Below, piece after piece: positions 1 to 11,425 of a DNA stretch of 56,530 bases; position 1 is the first letter of the stretch; every line of letters begins with the position of its first letter. This DNA comes from Roseomonas genomospecies 6 (GTDB lineage: Bacteria; Pseudomonadota; Alphaproteobacteria; Azospirillales; Azospirillaceae). Where the stretch lies: assembly GCF_008365375.1 (NCBI RefSeq), contig NZ_QOKW01000035.1, forward strand, positions 1 to 56,530, given 5' to 3'. Below the pieces are notes generated by a model. The model was not told the origin of the DNA, made no database searches, and was given only the letters and a program-made list of their open reading frames with translations. Made by a program: the position numbers and the translations under genes.

Positions 1-32
1 CAGACTCTACCGAAGAACCTCGATGACCGTCC

Positions 33-99
33 GCTGTGGATAACCGGCCCGCCTACGCCAGCTGTGAGGGGACGCTTCGGCGGGCCGGTTACCCACAGC
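33..99. repeat. Long inverted repeat, 21-bp arms
   Basis: Arms at 33-53 and 79-99 are reverse complements with one mismatch, around a 25-nt loop. The left arm contains TGTGGATAA, which matches a DnaA box, but the G-rich remainder and the hairpin layout suggest a transcription terminator or a REP-type palindrome. No T-run follows either arm. The gene it would terminate lies outside the window. Confidence 0.6.
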
Positions 100-124
100 T
101 CCTACACCACGCGATGGGACACGA

Positions 125-246
125 CCTCTCCCCCCTGGGGAGAGGGTGGCCCGAAGGGCCGGTGAGGGGGGAACGTTGCTCCATGCAGGGCTTTTCCGGC
201 CTTCGGCCGCCCCCTCATCCCGACCTTCTCCCCAGGGGGGAGAAGG
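125..246. repeat. Dispersed palindromic element, copy A
   Basis: Each end is itself a small palindrome built on CTCTCCCCCCTGGGGAGAG (125-145 and 224-246), and the two ends are near inverted copies of each other. A smaller palindrome around GGCCCGAAGGGCC lies at about 148-160. The same CTCTCCC...GGGAGAG ends occur at 28515-28625 and 35314-35523, so this is one of at least three members of a dispersed family. No coding capacity is evident between 1 and 405; the rest of the stretch is the leader of the dehydrogenase gene that starts at 406. Confidence 0.6.
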
Positions 247-405
247 AGTGGGCGTCGCTCCGACTGAACCTGTTAACCTGACCTCGGTGCCCTGGCCCGG
301 CGGCACGGCGTTTGATCGGAGGGCGGGGCCGGCCTAGCTTGGCGGTCCGAGGGCAGCCGCCGAAGAACAATCCGCAGCCGACAACGATCAAAGAAAGATT
401 GGACC

Positions 406-1299
406 ATGGCCGACACCGCGACCGTCTCCCGCTCCGTCGCCTTTCTGGGACTTGGCACGATGGGCTTTCCCATGGCCGGCCATCTGGCCGTCCGGGGCGG
501 CCATCGGGTGACCGTCTACAACCGCACCGCCGCCAAGGCCGACGCCTGGGTGTCCCGCTTCGGCGGCACCGGCGCCCCCTCTTCCGCCCCCACCCCGGCC
601 GACGCCGCCCGTGACGCGGAGGTGGTCTTCCTCTGCGTCGGCGGCGACGACGACGTGCGGGCCGTGGCCGGCGAGGCCATGTCCACCATGAAGCCGGGCA
701 CCGTCATCGCCGACCATTCCACCGTCTCCGCCACCGTCTCGCGCGAGATGGCCGAGCTAGCCCGCGCGCGCGGCCTGTTCTTCCTCGACGCACCGGTGTC
801 CGGCGGGCAGGCCGGGGCGGAGAACGGGGTGCTGACGGTGATGGTGGGCGGCGACGCCGACGCCTTCGCCCGCGCCGAGCCGCTGATGGCCTGCTATGGC
901 CGCTCCGTCACCCACATGGGGCCGTCGGGCGCCGGCCAGTTGACGAAGATGGTCAACCAGATCTGCATCGCCGGCCTGCTCCAGGGTCTGGCCGAGGGCA
1001 TGGCCTTTGCGCAGAAAGCCGGGCTGGACGGGCACAAGGTGGTGGACGTGATCTCGAAGGGCGCCGCCCAGTCCTGGCAGATGGACAACCGCGCCAGGAC
1101 GATGCTGGACGGCAGGTTCGACTTCGGTTTCGCCGTGGACTGGATGCGCAAGGACCTGGGCATCGTCCTGGGCGAGGCGCGCAACAACGGCGCCACCCTG
1201 CCCGTCACCGCCCTGGTGGACCAGTTCTACGCCGAGGTCCAGACGATGGGCGGCAACCGCCTGGACACCTCGAGCCTGATGACGCGGCTGACGCGCTGA
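406..1299 (+). CDS. NAD(P)-dependent beta-hydroxyacid dehydrogenase (3-hydroxyisobutyrate dehydrogenase / tartronate semialdehyde reductase family)
   Basis: A 297-aa cytosolic oxidoreductase. The N-terminal Rossmann fold opens with FLGLGTMGFPMAGHL (GxGxMG dinucleotide motif), followed by the family substrate-binding signature DAPVSGGQAGAENG at about residue 125 and the catalytic-lysine segment GQLTKMVNQ near residue 180. The C-terminal all-helical domain carries the typical DWMRKDLGI helix. The length is normal for MmsB/GarR/GlxR proteins. The exact substrate (3-hydroxyisobutyrate, tartronate semialdehyde, or succinic-semialdehyde-type) cannot be read from sequence. The convergent neighbour is a GlcD-like oxidase, which makes a role in glycolate/glyoxylate-type metabolism possible but unproven. 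The start is the ATG at 406; the next ATG follows after the dinucleotide motif has begun. Confidence 0.9.
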   Translation: MADTATVSRSVAFLGLGTMGFPMAGHLAVRGGHRVTVYNRTAAKADAWVSRFGGTGAPSSAPTPADAARDAEVVFLCVGGDDDVRAVAGEAMSTMKPGTVIADHSTVSATVSREMAELARARGLFFLDAPVSGGQAGAENGVLTVMVGGDADAFARAEPLMACYGRSVTHMGPSGAGQLTKMVNQICIAGLLQGLAEGMAFAQKAGLDGHKVVDVISKGAAQSWQMDNRARTMLDGRFDFGFAVDWMRKDLGIVLGEARNNGATLPVTALVDQFYAEVQTMGGNRLDTSSLMTRLTR

Positions 1300-1305
1300 G
1301 CGGAG

Positions 1306-1327
1306 GGGGAGCGCCACGGCGCTCCCC
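1306..1327. terminator. Stem-loop between convergent genes
   Basis: A 10-bp perfect stem (1306-1315 with 1318-1327) with a tiny loop lies in the 39-bp gap between two convergent genes. Its position fits a bidirectional terminator, although no clear T-tract follows. Confidence 0.55.
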
Positions 1328-1338
1328 TGTCCCTCACC

Positions 1339-2742
1339 TCACACCCGGACGACCTTGCCGGGGTTCATCCGGTTGTCCGGGTCGAAGGCGCGCTTCAGTT
1401 CGCCCATCACGGCGAAGGCGTCGCCGGCCTCCTTCTCCAGGAACTCCAGCTTGCCGTAGCCGATGCCGTGCTCGCCCGTGCAGGTGCCGCCCATGGCCAG
1501 CGCCCGGTCCACCATGCGGTCGTTCAGGCGCTTGGCCTCGGCCAGCTCCTCCGGCTTGTCGGGGTCGATGACGTAGACGAGGTGGAAGTTGCCGTCGCCG
1601 ACATGGCCGACCAGCGGCGCCAGCATCGAGGATTCGGCGATGTCCTTCTTCGTCTCCAGGATGCAGTCGGCCAGCCGCGAGATCGGCACGCACACGTCAG
1701 TCGGCCAGCCCTTGGAACCGGGGCGCAGCGCCAGCGCCGCGTAATAGCCGTCGTGACGCGCCTGCCAGAGCTTCGAGCGGTCCTCCGGACGGGTCGCCCA
1801 GGTGAATTCGGTCCCGCCGTTCTCCCCGGCGATGGCCGAGACCATCTCCGCCTGCTCCTTCACCCCGGCGGCGGTGCCGTGGAACTCGAAGAACAGGGTC
1901 GGGGCGACCTTGTAATCCAGCTTGGAATACTTGTTCACCGCGTCCATCTGCACCTCGTCCAGCAGCTCGATACGGGCGACGGGGATGCCGGACTGGATGG
2001 TCTGGATCACCGTGTCCACGGCGCCGCGGATGTCGGCGAACGGGCAGACGGCGGCGGAGATCGCCTCCGGGATGCCGTAGAGGCGCAACGTCACCTCGGT
2101 GATGATGCCGAGCGTGCCCTCCGCCCCGACGAACAGGCGGGTCAGGTCATAGCCGGCGGCGGACTTGCGGGCGCGCCCGCCGGTCCTGATGATCCGGCCG
2201 TCGGCCAGCACCACCGTCAGCCCCAGCACATTCTCGCGCATGGTGCCGTAGCGCACGGCGTTGGTGCCGCTGGCGCGGGTGGAGGCCATGCCGCCCAGCG
2301 AGGCGTCGGCGCCGGGATCGATGGGGAAGAACAGGCCGGTGTCGCGCAGATGCTCGTTCAACTGCTTGCGGGTCACGCCGGCCTGGACGGTGACGTCCAG
2401 ATCCTCCGGGCTGACGCGCAGGATCGCCTTCATGTTCGACACGTCGATGCAGATGCCCCCGGCCAGCGCCGCGACGCCGCCCTCCAGCGAGGTGCCGGTG
2501 CCGAAGGGGATGATCGGCAGCTTGTGCTTCGCGCAGAGCGTGACGATGGCGCTGACCTCCTCGGTGGAGGTGGCGAAGGCGACGCCGTCGGGCGGGAAGT
2601 TGGGGTGGTAGGATTCGTCCTTGCCGTGATGCTCGCGCACCGCCGCGGCGGTGGTGAAGCGATCCCCGAGCAGGGCCTTGAACTCGGCCTTCATCTCGTC
2701 GGTGAAGGCGACGCGAGGCTGGGCGGCGGGTACGGCGGTCAT
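1339..2742 (-). CDS. FAD-linked oxidase, D-lactate dehydrogenase / glycolate oxidase GlcD-like
   Basis: A 467-aa flavoprotein expected to oxidise a 2-hydroxy acid (D-lactate, glycolate or similar) and pass electrons to a cytochrome or quinone. The FAD_binding_4 (PCMH) domain is shown by PIIPFGTGTSLEGGVAAL and by the segment around GGMASTRASGTNAVRYG. The C-terminal FAD-oxidase domain has VGHVGDGNFH, with the conserved His, and GTCTGEHGIGYGKL. The start at 2742 is chosen because AGGAGAG lies 10 bp upstream and the 16 codons above it resemble no family N-terminus. No partner iron-sulfur subunit (GlcF) gene is adjacent, so it probably works as a single-subunit cytochrome-type D-lactate dehydrogenase. 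This is family inference; the substrate is open. Confidence 0.88.
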   Translation of the reverse strand: MTAVPAAQPRVAFTDEMKAEFKALLGDRFTTAAAVREHHGKDESYHPNFPPDGVAFATSTEEVSAIVTLCAKHKLPIIPFGTGTSLEGGVAALAGGICIDVSNMKAILRVSPEDLDVTVQAGVTRKQLNEHLRDTGLFFPIDPGADASLGGMASTRASGTNAVRYGTMRENVLGLTVVLADGRIIRTGGRARKSAAGYDLTRLFVGAEGTLGIITEVTLRLYGIPEAISAAVCPFADIRGAVDTVIQTIQSGIPVARIELLDEVQMDAVNKYSKLDYKVAPTLFFEFHGTAAGVKEQAEMVSAIAGENGGTEFTWATRPEDRSKLWQARHDGYYAALALRPGSKGWPTDVCVPISRLADCILETKKDIAESSMLAPLVGHVGDGNFHLVYVIDPDKPEELAEAKRLNDRMVDRALAMGGTCTGEHGIGYGKLEFLEKEAGDAFAVMGELKRAFDPDNRMNPGKVVRV

Positions 2743-2873
2743 GGACGGAATCTCTCCTGCGGACGCTTTGGTCTGTTGGTAGGACCACACAGGCTACGTC
2801 CCGGCAGGTGGGCTGGCAAGCGCGCAGGCATGTTCCGGCGGGGGTCCCGTTCGGGAGCCGGCGCTGTGTGCCT

Positions 2874-2919
2874 CCCTTGTTTCGCCCCCCCCCTTGTTTC
2901 GCCCCCCTTGTTTCGCCCC
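2874..2919. repeat. Three short tandem repeats CCCTTGTTTCGCCC
   Basis: Copies start at 2874, 2891 and 2905 (spacings 17 and 14), directly after the stop codon of the minus-strand small gene ending at 2922. They differ only in the length of the C-run between them. Function is unknown; slippage in a C-rich spacer is the simplest origin. Confidence 0.7.
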
Positions 2920-2921
2920 TC

Positions 2922-3152
2922 TCACTTCAATGTGTCGGATGTCCCGATGGCGATGACGAACCAGTTGCCCGTCCGGCGCGTCATCTTTCCGTCGGGTGGA
3001 TCGCCGGCACCGGCCGCCGCAGGCTTTTCGTACAGGAACACGTTGCCCGCCGCGACCATCGCCGTGTAGCCCAGGGATGCCAGCGTCGTGCGGCGGGATT
3101 TCGCCGTGGTTTCATCCGCATACTGCTCGATCTTGCAATACCCCTCAGCCAT
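2922..3152 (-). CDS. Small hypothetical protein, 76 aa
   Basis: Last gene of a three-gene minus-strand operon, 12 bp downstream of a lipoprotein gene. The protein is charged and polar at the N-terminus (MAEGYCKIEQYADETTAKSR), followed by a mildly hydrophobic stretch (YTAMVAAGNVFLYEK). It has no signal peptide or recognisable domain. An in-frame ATG, close spacing to the upstream gene and codon use matching its two operon partners support it being real. I do not recognise the family. Confidence 0.55.
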   Translation of the reverse strand: MAEGYCKIEQYADETTAKSRRTTLASLGYTAMVAAGNVFLYEKPAAAGAGDPPDGKMTRRTGNWFVIAIGTSDTLK

Positions 3153-3164
3153 CGCTGCCTCCCT

Positions 3165-4118
3165 TTACTTGACGCACAGATTGTTGTCGGTGACGTATTT
3201 TCCCAACTTCATTGCGACCACATCGTTGTTGTACAGACGCGCTCTCAATACGCTCGCCTCGCCGGCATCGACGAGATTGTCCTTCTCGTCCTTTGAGATG
3301 ACCTGCGCGGCGAGAGCGGAGTTGAGGAGCATGGTCAAGCGCCCCTGATCGACCGACCCGCCGACAGACACGCATTCGACCAGCCCGGCTGTCGTCACGC
3401 GGATGGTGTCCGCGTCCAGGCTTGCCAGCGCAATGGCCTGTTTCGCCTGGGAATGGAAAAGATTGCGGATCTGTTCGTTGCGCGCGAGATTTCGGGCCGC
3501 CATCCCCGTTGCCACGAACTGGGTCAGCTTGAAGGAGGATGTGGGAAGCGTCTCGGTGGACTGGTTCATGTCGATCGAAGCGAGAACGGACGCATAATGA
3601 TCCGTCGACTCCCCGGGCGCCGCCTCCTTGGGCGCCGCCTCCTTGAAGGGAATCACCGACATCTCCTTGCGCTTGTATCCGAACACGATCCCATCGGGCA
3701 GACCGGAAGCGGTTGCAAAACCGAGCTTCAGGCCGATGTTGCTCGACGTTCCGAAAATCAGCAGGCGACGCACGCCCTTCAGTTCGTCGGACGACTCCGG
3801 TTCGCCCGGCAGTTCCGGCATGGTGACGAGTTCCGCCGCGCGCCCCGTGGCATAGAGCTGCTTGATCTTGGGCGAAAACACCGCAAGGTCGGATTGCAAA
3901 TGGCCGACCGCGGGAGGCGCTGCGCCGCTGTCCACATAGTCGGGACCGATGAACCCCTCTGTGCGGTCATAGCCGATGTTGACCACGCGGGTGGTCGCGT
4001 CCGCGTTGATCCCGATGTTGGTGGAGGTCACGAAGACCGCCCGGTCCGTCGTGTCGCACCCCGTCAGCAGCAGCGCGAGCCCAGCCAGCGGCAGGACAGC
4101 TCTCGTCATCCGCGTCAT
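3165..4118 (-). CDS. Predicted lipoprotein of unknown function, 317 aa
   Basis: The N-terminus MTRMTRAVLPLAGLALLLTGC is a lipoprotein signal peptide with lipobox LLTG-C, and the residue after the cysteine is Asp. In E. coli an Asp at +2 favours inner-membrane retention; whether that rule holds here is unknown. The mature part has no recognisable domain. It includes a beta-rich start (VFVTSTNIGINADATTRVVNIG), then a Glu/Pro/Ala stretch near the middle (EAAPKEAAPGES), and ends with several Leu/Ala helices. Its start overlaps the stop of the upstream lipoprotein gene by 4 bp (ATGA), so the two are translationally coupled. GC content and codon use are visibly less extreme than in the surrounding genes, which suggests recent acquisition. 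Confidence 0.7.
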   Translation of the reverse strand: MTRMTRAVLPLAGLALLLTGCDTTDRAVFVTSTNIGINADATTRVVNIGYDRTEGFIGPDYVDSGAAPPAVGHLQSDLAVFSPKIKQLYATGRAAELVTMPELPGEPESSDELKGVRRLLIFGTSSNIGLKLGFATASGLPDGIVFGYKRKEMSVIPFKEAAPKEAAPGESTDHYASVLASIDMNQSTETLPTSSFKLTQFVATGMAARNLARNEQIRNLFHSQAKQAIALASLDADTIRVTTAGLVECVSVGGSVDQGRLTMLLNSALAAQVISKDEKDNLVDAGEASVLRARLYNNDVVAMKLGKYVTDNNLCVK

Positions 4119-4483
4119 TGGCGCGTCCCTCCCCCCGTCGATGAAAGGTTCGTAGCAAGCAGCGACCGCAAGGCAAGCGGGTTGCCGCAGACAAGCGCGT
4201 CGTCGCGGATCGCGGCGGATACGTCACGGGCGTAACCGAGCGACAGGGAGAATCCCTGTTCATTCTGCGCGACCGCGATCCCCAGTGTCGTCAGATCGAT
4301 CACCGTTCCGGCAAAGGGCACACCGGGTGCCGGCCCGGCGTCACCCGGCGCGACGGTCATATCGACCAGCCCGACGATCCGGCGGTTCCCGGCCTCGTCA
4401 ACCGTGCTGTACGTGCACGCGCCCGTCGTCAGGGCGAGCACCCCCGCCAACACGCGAAGAACAAGCCATTTCGCGGTGGGCAT
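4115..4483 (-). CDS. Small predicted lipoprotein, 122 aa
   Basis: First gene of the lipoprotein operon. The start at 4483 gives MPTAKWLVLRVLAGVLALTTGAC, a standard lipoprotein signal with lipobox TTGA-C; a GGAGCGG ribosome-binding site lies just upstream. An ATG 33 bp further up would put charged residues in front of the signal peptide and is less likely. The mature 99 residues contain Gly/Val-rich strands and show no family I know. It overlaps the next lipoprotein gene by 4 bp. The two lipoproteins and the 76-aa protein probably act together at the envelope; the process is unknown. Confidence 0.65.
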   Translation of the reverse strand: MPTAKWLVLRVLAGVLALTTGACTYSTVDEAGNRRIVGLVDMTVAPGDAGPAPGVPFAGTVIDLTTLGIAVAQNEQGFSLSLGYARDVSAAIRDDALVCGNPLALRSLLATNLSSTGGGTRQ

Positions 4484-4852
4484 GACCCGCTCCACTGAAA
4501 ATCGCTTTATCCCCAAACAATACGCGACATGAACGATAAGTCAATCTTCGCAAGATCAGAATACGAGAAAATCAATTATCAGAATGCCCGCACGCAAATC
4601 ATACATATGAACACGCGACCGAATTGCGAAGCATCGACAAGGACACATGGTGCCCGATCGGCTTCCCTTGTGCCGCAGCACCCTCGTCACGAAAAGGCGG
4701 ACGCCGATGGGTTCGGAAAACGGCGGAGTTGCAACCTCATGCAGACGGCGCCTGAAGGCGCCGCCGACATGACCCTCCCGATCAGTGCTGGTGCATCGAT
4801 CGGTCGGGCTTCATGGTTGGGCAATGATGGAGGTGGTGATTCTACAACCGCA
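4484..4852. other. Intergenic region, locally AT-rich
   Basis: No convincing gene. Positions 4500-4620 are markedly AT-rich for this genome and presumably hold the promoter of the divergent lipoprotein operon. A GGCGCC-TGAA-GGCGCC hairpin at about 4747-4762 could help terminate transcription but has no T-run. An open frame entering from 4529 continues antisense through the oxoprolinase gene and is not credible as a gene. Confidence 0.5.
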
Positions 4853-8461
<3,609 letters not shown>

Positions 8462-8728
8462 GTCCCACTCCCTGTCTTTCTTGATGTCGGGGGAGTGTGA
8501 CGATACGCCGCCGCAGGTCAAGACGGGGTGGGCGAAAGGGTGGGATGCGCCGGCCCTGTGATCGCCCCTTCCCCGCGGTGCAACCGGGTAAAGCGCCACC
8601 ACCCCCAACGGATGAAAAGCGGGTCCCGCGCGAAGACGCCGGGATGACGACGCAAAAGGATGGGCCGGTTGGCGCGGCGCCGGTCACCGGCTATGCTGCG
8701 CCCCGGCGGCGAAGAGGCGGATACGGGA

Positions 8729-9466
8729 ATGAGCATCTGGGGCAGCGTCATGGGCGGGGCGGCCGGTTTCACCGTCGGCGGCCCGATCGGCGGGCTGATC
8801 GGTCTGGCCGCCGGCTATGCGATGGAGCGCGGTATCCGTGGACTGTGCGGCCCGGCGGACGCCACCAAATCCATCGCCTTCACCATCGGCGTGATCGCCC
8901 TGTCGGCGAAGATGGCCCGCGCCGACGGCGTGGTGAAGCGGGTGGAGGTGGACACCTTCAAGCGCCTGTTCCGCGTCCCGGCGGAGGAGTTGGACACGGT
9001 GGGCCGCGTCTTCGACCTCGCCCGCAAGGACACCCACGGGTTCGAGGAATACGCCCAGCAGATCGCCGGTCTGTTCGACGACCGCCGCGCCGTCCTGGAG
9101 GAGTTGCTCGACAGCCTGCTGGCCATCGCCGAGGCCGACGACGAGTTGCACGAGACGGAAGTCGAGTATCTGCGCACGGTCGCCCACATCTTCGGCTTCT
9201 CCGACGAGGAGTTCGAGCGCATCGTCGCCGGGCACCACATCGCGGGCACGCCGAACGAGACCGATCCCTATCGCGTGCTGGGCGTCTCGCGCCGCGCCAG
9301 CGACGAGGCGATCAAGGCCGCGCACCGTCGTCTGGTCCGCGAGCATCACCCGGACCTTCTGATCGCCCAGGGCATGCCGCAGGAGTTCGTGGATCTGGCG
9401 ACCCAGAAGATCGCCGCCATCAACGCCGCCTATGACCGGATCGAGAAGGAGCGCGGGCGGGGGTGA
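8729..9466 (+). CDS. TerB-domain J-domain protein (DjlA-like), 245 aa
   Basis: Co-chaperone-like protein. The N-terminus MSIWGSVMGGAAGFTVGGPIGGLIGLAAGY is a Gly-rich hydrophobic segment that could anchor or insert in the membrane, as in DjlA. The middle (about residues 50-170) is a helical TerB-type domain, with acidic motifs such as KMARADGVVKRVEVD and IAEADDELHETEVEYL. The C-terminus is a J domain with YRVLGVSRRASDEAIKAAHRRL and the diagnostic HPD tripeptide (REHHPDLL), so it should stimulate a DnaK ATPase. The start at 8729 is preferred over an upstream in-frame ATG because it begins directly with the membrane-like segment. It is divergent from the oxoprolinase gene across a 267-bp spacer. 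Confidence 0.85.
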   Translation: MSIWGSVMGGAAGFTVGGPIGGLIGLAAGYAMERGIRGLCGPADATKSIAFTIGVIALSAKMARADGVVKRVEVDTFKRLFRVPAEELDTVGRVFDLARKDTHGFEEYAQQIAGLFDDRRAVLEELLDSLLAIAEADDELHETEVEYLRTVAHIFGFSDEEFERIVAGHHIAGTPNETDPYRVLGVSRRASDEAIKAAHRRLVREHHPDLLIAQGMPQEFVDLATQKIAAINAAYDRIEKERGRG

Positions 9467-9598
9467 GGGAGTGGGGGGACCCGACGCAACCACCCCCATT
9501 TCCGTGAAAACGCATCCCCGCCCCGGCGCAATCGGGTGTCGCGGCTCCGGAGACCGCACGCTATATAAGCACACCTCCGCACACCGTACCGTTGGGTC

Positions 9599-11425
9599 AT
9601 GGCTCCTCCCGCTCCCATCACCGCGCTCCAGGGCGTGTCCGTCACCTTCGGTGGCCGTCCGCTGTTCGAAACGATCGACCTGTCTATCGGACGGGGCGAC
9701 AAGGCCTGTCTGGTCGGGCGGAACGGGTCCGGCAAATCCACGCTGATGAAGGTGCTGGCCGGCATGATCCAGCCGGACGGCGGAACCGTCTTCACCCAGC
9801 CGGGCGCTCGAATCGCCTATCTGCCGCAGGAACCGGACTTCACCGGCTGCGCCACGGTGCACGACTACGTCGCCGCCGGCCTGCCCGCCGATGAACAGGA
9901 CGAGGCGCACCGGGTGGACGCCGTGCTGGACCGGCTTCAGGTTCCGGGCCATCTCGACCCCAACACCCTGTCGGGCGGCGAGGCGCGGCGCGCGGCGCTG
10001 GCCCGCACGCTGGTCGGCGAGCCCGACGTCATGCTGCTGGACGAGCCGACCAACCACCTCGACCTCCCCACCATCGAGTGGCTGGAGGAGGAGTTGCTGG
10101 CCTACCGCGGCGGGCTGCTGCTGATCTCGCACGACCGCAGCTTCCTGAACCGGCTGGCCAGGCGCACGCTGTGGCTGGACCGCGGCACGGTGCGCGCCAC
10201 CGACCGCGGCTTCGCCGAGTTCGAGACCTGGCAGGCCGAGGTGTTCGAATCGGAGGAAATCGCCGCCCAGAAGCTGGACCGCAAGATCGAAGGCGAGATG
10301 AAGTGGCTGCGCGAGGGCATCTCCGCCCGGCGCACCCGCAACATGGGCCGCGTGCGCGCCCTGCTCCAACTCCGCACCGACCGCGCCGAGCGCATCAAGG
10401 GCGGCCAGCAGGCCAAGCTCGCCGTCGCCGAGGCCGAGCGCGGCGGACGGCTCGTCATCGAGGCCGACCGCATCTCGAAGGGCTTCGATTCGGCGGAAGG
10501 CCGCAAGACCATCGTCAAGGACTTCTCCACCCGCATCCTGCGCGGCGACCGGGTGGGGCTGATCGGGCCGAACGGCGCCGGCAAGACCACCCTGCTGAAG
10601 ATGCTGACCGGACAGATGGAGCCGGACAGCGGAACGATCCGGCTGGGCACCAACCTGGAGACCGCCTATTTCGACCAGCGGCGCGAAGGGCTGGACCCGG
10701 AGGACACGATCCGCAAGGTGCTGTGCCCCTTCGGCGGCGACAGTGTGATGGTCAACGGCCAGTCGCGCCACGTCGCCGGTTACATCCGCGACTTCCTGTT
10801 CGACACGCGCCAGCTCGACAGCCCCGTGAAGGCCCTGTCGGGCGGCGAGCGCAACCGGCTTCTGCTTGCCCGCCTGTTCGCGCGGCCCAGCAACATGATG
10901 ATCCTCGACGAGCCGACCAACGACCTCGACATGGACACGCTGGACCTGCTGGAGGACGTGCTGGGCGACTATCAGGGGACACTGCTGCTGGTCAGCCACG
11001 ACCGCGATTTCCTCGACCGGCTGGTCACCAGCACCATCGCGGTGGAGGGGGACGGCGTGATCGCCGAATATCCCGGCGGCTATTCCGATTATCTGGTGCA
11101 GCGCCCGCCGCCCAAGGAGAAGGCCGCCGCCCCGGCCAAGGCGAAGCCCGCCGCGGCACCCGCCGCCGCCAAGCCGAAGGGCAAGCTGAGCTACAAGGAC
11201 CAGCGGGAGCTGGACGACCTGCCCGCCCGCATGGACAAGCTGACCGCCGAGGTGGCGAAGCTCGAATCGGCGCTGGCCGATCCCGACCTGTTCGCCCGCG
11301 ACGCCGCGGCGTTCCAGAAGACGTCCGACCGGTTGCAGGCGAAACAAGCCGAGCTTGCCGCCGCCGAGGAGCGCTGGCTGGAGTTGGAGGCCCTGCGCGA
11401 GGAGTTGGAAGGCGGCCGCGGATGA
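9599..11425 (+). CDS. uup: ABC-F family ATPase Uup
   Basis: A 608-aa soluble protein with two tandem ABC ATPase domains and no membrane segments, the ABC-F layout. Domain 1 has Walker A GRNGSGKST (about residues 41-49), signature LSGGEARRAALAR and Walker B LLDEPTNHLD; domain 2 has Walker A GPNGAGKTT (about 323-331), LSGGERNRLLLAR and ILDEPTNDLD. The inter-domain linker is charged (KIEGEMKWLREGISARRTRNMGR). The C-terminal tail is Ala/Pro/Lys-rich, then a coiled coil (LDDLPARMDKLTAEVAKLESAL), which distinguishes Uup from EttA. Uup is linked to ribosome function and transposon excision. The ATG at 9599 lacks a good ribosome-binding site. A CTATATAAG promoter-like box lies at 9561-9569. It overlaps the next gene by 4 bp. 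Confidence 0.93.
   Translation: MAPPAPITALQGVSVTFGGRPLFETIDLSIGRGDKACLVGRNGSGKSTLMKVLAGMIQPDGGTVFTQPGARIAYLPQEPDFTGCATVHDYVAAGLPADEQDEAHRVDAVLDRLQVPGHLDPNTLSGGEARRAALARTLVGEPDVMLLDEPTNHLDLPTIEWLEEELLAYRGGLLLISHDRSFLNRLARRTLWLDRGTVRATDRGFAEFETWQAEVFESEEIAAQKLDRKIEGEMKWLREGISARRTRNMGRVRALLQLRTDRAERIKGGQQAKLAVAEAERGGRLVIEADRISKGFDSAEGRKTIVKDFSTRILRGDRVGLIGPNGAGKTTLLKMLTGQMEPDSGTIRLGTNLETAYFDQRREGLDPEDTIRKVLCPFGGDSVMVNGQSRHVAGYIRDFLFDTRQLDSPVKALSGGERNRLLLARLFARPSNMMILDEPTNDLDMDTLDLLEDVLGDYQGTLLLVSHDRDFLDRLVTSTIAVEGDGVIAEYPGGYSDYLVQRPPPKEKAAAPAKAKPAAAPAAAKPKGKLSYKDQRELDDLPARMDKLTAEVAKLESALADPDLFARDAAAFQKTSDRLQAKQAELAAAEERWLELEALREELEGGRG

Noticed and set aside
8684..11347. Minus-strand 887-codon open frame across the TerB-J and uup genes
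   Set aside because: It is a shadow frame; both genes on + have complete recognised domains.
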